Under the pieces are notes generated by a model. The model searched no databases, was not told where the DNA came from, and worked only from the letters and a program-made list of their open reading frames with translations. From Pseudomonadota bacterium (GTDB taxonomy: Bacteria; Pseudomonadota; Alphaproteobacteria; UBA8366; JADFVY01), in assembly GCA_030671915.1 (NCBI GenBank), contig DAOVHN010000176.1, positions 1 to 5,807 of the forward strand: a stretch of DNA of 5,807 nucleotides, read 5' to 3'. Position numbers and translations under genes: made by a program. Positions 5,093 to 5,807 of the stretch are shown here, one piece after another; position 1 is the stretch's first letter, and each line of letters starts with the position of its first letter.

Positions 5093-5807
5093 TTGGTCCC
5101 GTTCGACAATACGCTATTGGCAGAACCTGCCGCCTCGGCGAACGCCACATCGCGAACGGCGGTGGCGGGCATTTGCGGAGTCTGTCCGGCCGGCTGCGGG
5201 GTCAATATCCATATGGTGGACGGGCGTATCGAGCGCCTGACACCGCTGCGCGACCACCCGCTCGGTTTCGTCTGTCCGCGCGGCGCACAGGCGGCGGAAA
5301 TCGTCTACTCGCCGGACAGAATTCTTTATCCGCAAAAGCGAACCGGCGCGCGCGGAGAGGGGCGGTTCGAGCGCATCGGCTGGGACGAGGCCTACGACAT
5401 GCTGGTCGGCGGCCTGCGCGATATCGCCGCCAGATACGGTCCGGAAGCCGCCGCCATCTATACCGGGCGCGGCAATTTCGAATTCGGGCTGTGCGAATCC
5501 TTCGGCCCGGCCGGCACGTCGGAAACCTCGGCCAATGCAGTGCTCTTCCCCTTCGGCTCGCCGAATGCGACGGGCGTTGGCGCGCTCTGCTATGCTTCGC
5601 AGGGCATGATCGCGCCGCGCGCCTGCTTCGGCGAGCATCTGCGCGGCATCTATGAAGACCTGGACAATGCCGACCTGATCCTGGTCTGGGGTTCCAACCC
5701 GGCGACCGATTCCCCGCCCAACAACATGCGCCGGCTGAAGACGGCGCAAAAGCGCGGCGCCCGGGTTGTCGTGATCGACCATCGCCGCAGCGAGAGCGCG
5801 CGGGCCC
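5093..5807 (+). CDS. Molybdopterin (bis-MGD) oxidoreductase, N-terminal part, cut by window end
   Basis: The frame is open from 5042 to the window end and matches the DMSO-reductase/formate-dehydrogenase superfamily. Counting from TTG 5093, C28, C31, C35 and C61 (CGVCPAGC, then FVCPRG) form the N-terminal [4Fe-4S] motif, with the usual basic residue after the fourth Cys. IGWDEAYDML follows, as in the family. GSPN with C166 in ALCYAS sits where the metal-ligand residue falls, suggesting a Cys ligand as in thiosulfate/polysulfide reductases or some formate dehydrogenases. LDNADLILVWGSNPATDSP and RGARVVVIDHRRSE are typical cofactor-binding segments. No twin-arginine signal precedes the cluster, so a cytoplasmic enzyme is likely. 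The start is uncertain. TTG 5093 has an AGG 8 nt upstream, GTG 5162 is a shorter option, and ATG 5049 is out of frame. The substrate cannot be decided from this fragment. It sits behind a terminator, so it is probably transcribed separately. Confidence 0.85.
   Translation, partial: MVPFDNTLLAEPAASANATSRTAVAGICGVCPAGCGVNIHMVDGRIERLTPLRDHPLGFVCPRGAQAAEIVYSPDRILYPQKRTGARGEGRFERIGWDEAYDMLVGGLRDIAARYGPEAAAIYTGRGNFEFGLCESFGPAGTSETSANAVLFPFGSPNATGVGALCYASQGMIAPRACFGEHLRGIYEDLDNADLILVWGSNPATDSPPNNMRRLKTAQKRGARVVVIDHRRSESARA

Noticed and set aside
5056..5655. 199-codon + strand frame starting TTG 5056
   Set aside because: It overlaps the oxidoreductase in another frame, is very arginine/glycine-rich and has no motif. 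The overlapping frame carries the four-cysteine cluster and cofactor motifs.
5114..5782. 222-codon minus-strand frame
   Set aside because: It is antisense to the oxidoreductase gene and has no recognisable domain.

Overview
The window looks like part of a high-GC chromosome from an alphaproteobacterium, Rhodospirillales-like by inference. This rests on strongly GC-biased codon use, GTG/ATG starts with modest Shine-Dalgarno sequences, and glx/mgs-style glutamate-synthase paralogues. All genes I can support lie on the + strand. I see no RNA genes, mobile elements or CRISPR arrays.

Positions 1-4817 hold a tight three-gene operon for a split, rearranged glutamate-synthase-like enzyme. (1) The window opens inside a class II glutamine amidotransferase subunit (GlxB/MgsA-like), of which the last 127 residues are visible. 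(2) It overlaps by 34 nt a 650-residue protein that joins a GXGXG beta-helix domain to an FMN / [3Fe-4S] glutamate-synthase barrel. This is a GlxC-GlxD or MgsB-MgsC fusion, and its domain order is reversed relative to classical GltB. (3) One nucleotide later begins an 836-residue protein: a GltD-like Fe-S/FAD/NADPH oxidoreductase fused to a second GltB-type barrel that has lost the cluster cysteines and a conserved lysine. In the inferred working model the amidotransferase releases ammonia from glutamine, NADPH electrons pass through the GltD-like half to the FMN barrel, and a 2-oxo acid is reductively aminated. The product could be glutamate or, as in the Mgs family, an N-substituted glutamate. 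The degenerate barrel may play the structural role of GltB's central domain, which is itself described as a rudimentary FMN-type barrel.

Positions 4818-5092 are an AT-richer intergenic region. It holds a strong intrinsic terminator closing the operon (8-bp stem plus 8 T), a second perfect hairpin directly after it, and a 16-bp perfect palindrome of CRP/FNR-superfamily shape (GTGA-N6-TCAC).

From about 5093 to the window end runs the N-terminal part of a molybdenum/tungsten bis-MGD oxidoreductase with an N-terminal [4Fe-4S] motif and no Tat signal in the visible residues. Its start is unclear because no in-frame ATG precedes the cysteine motif. It looks like a separate transcription unit, possibly controlled through the palindrome.
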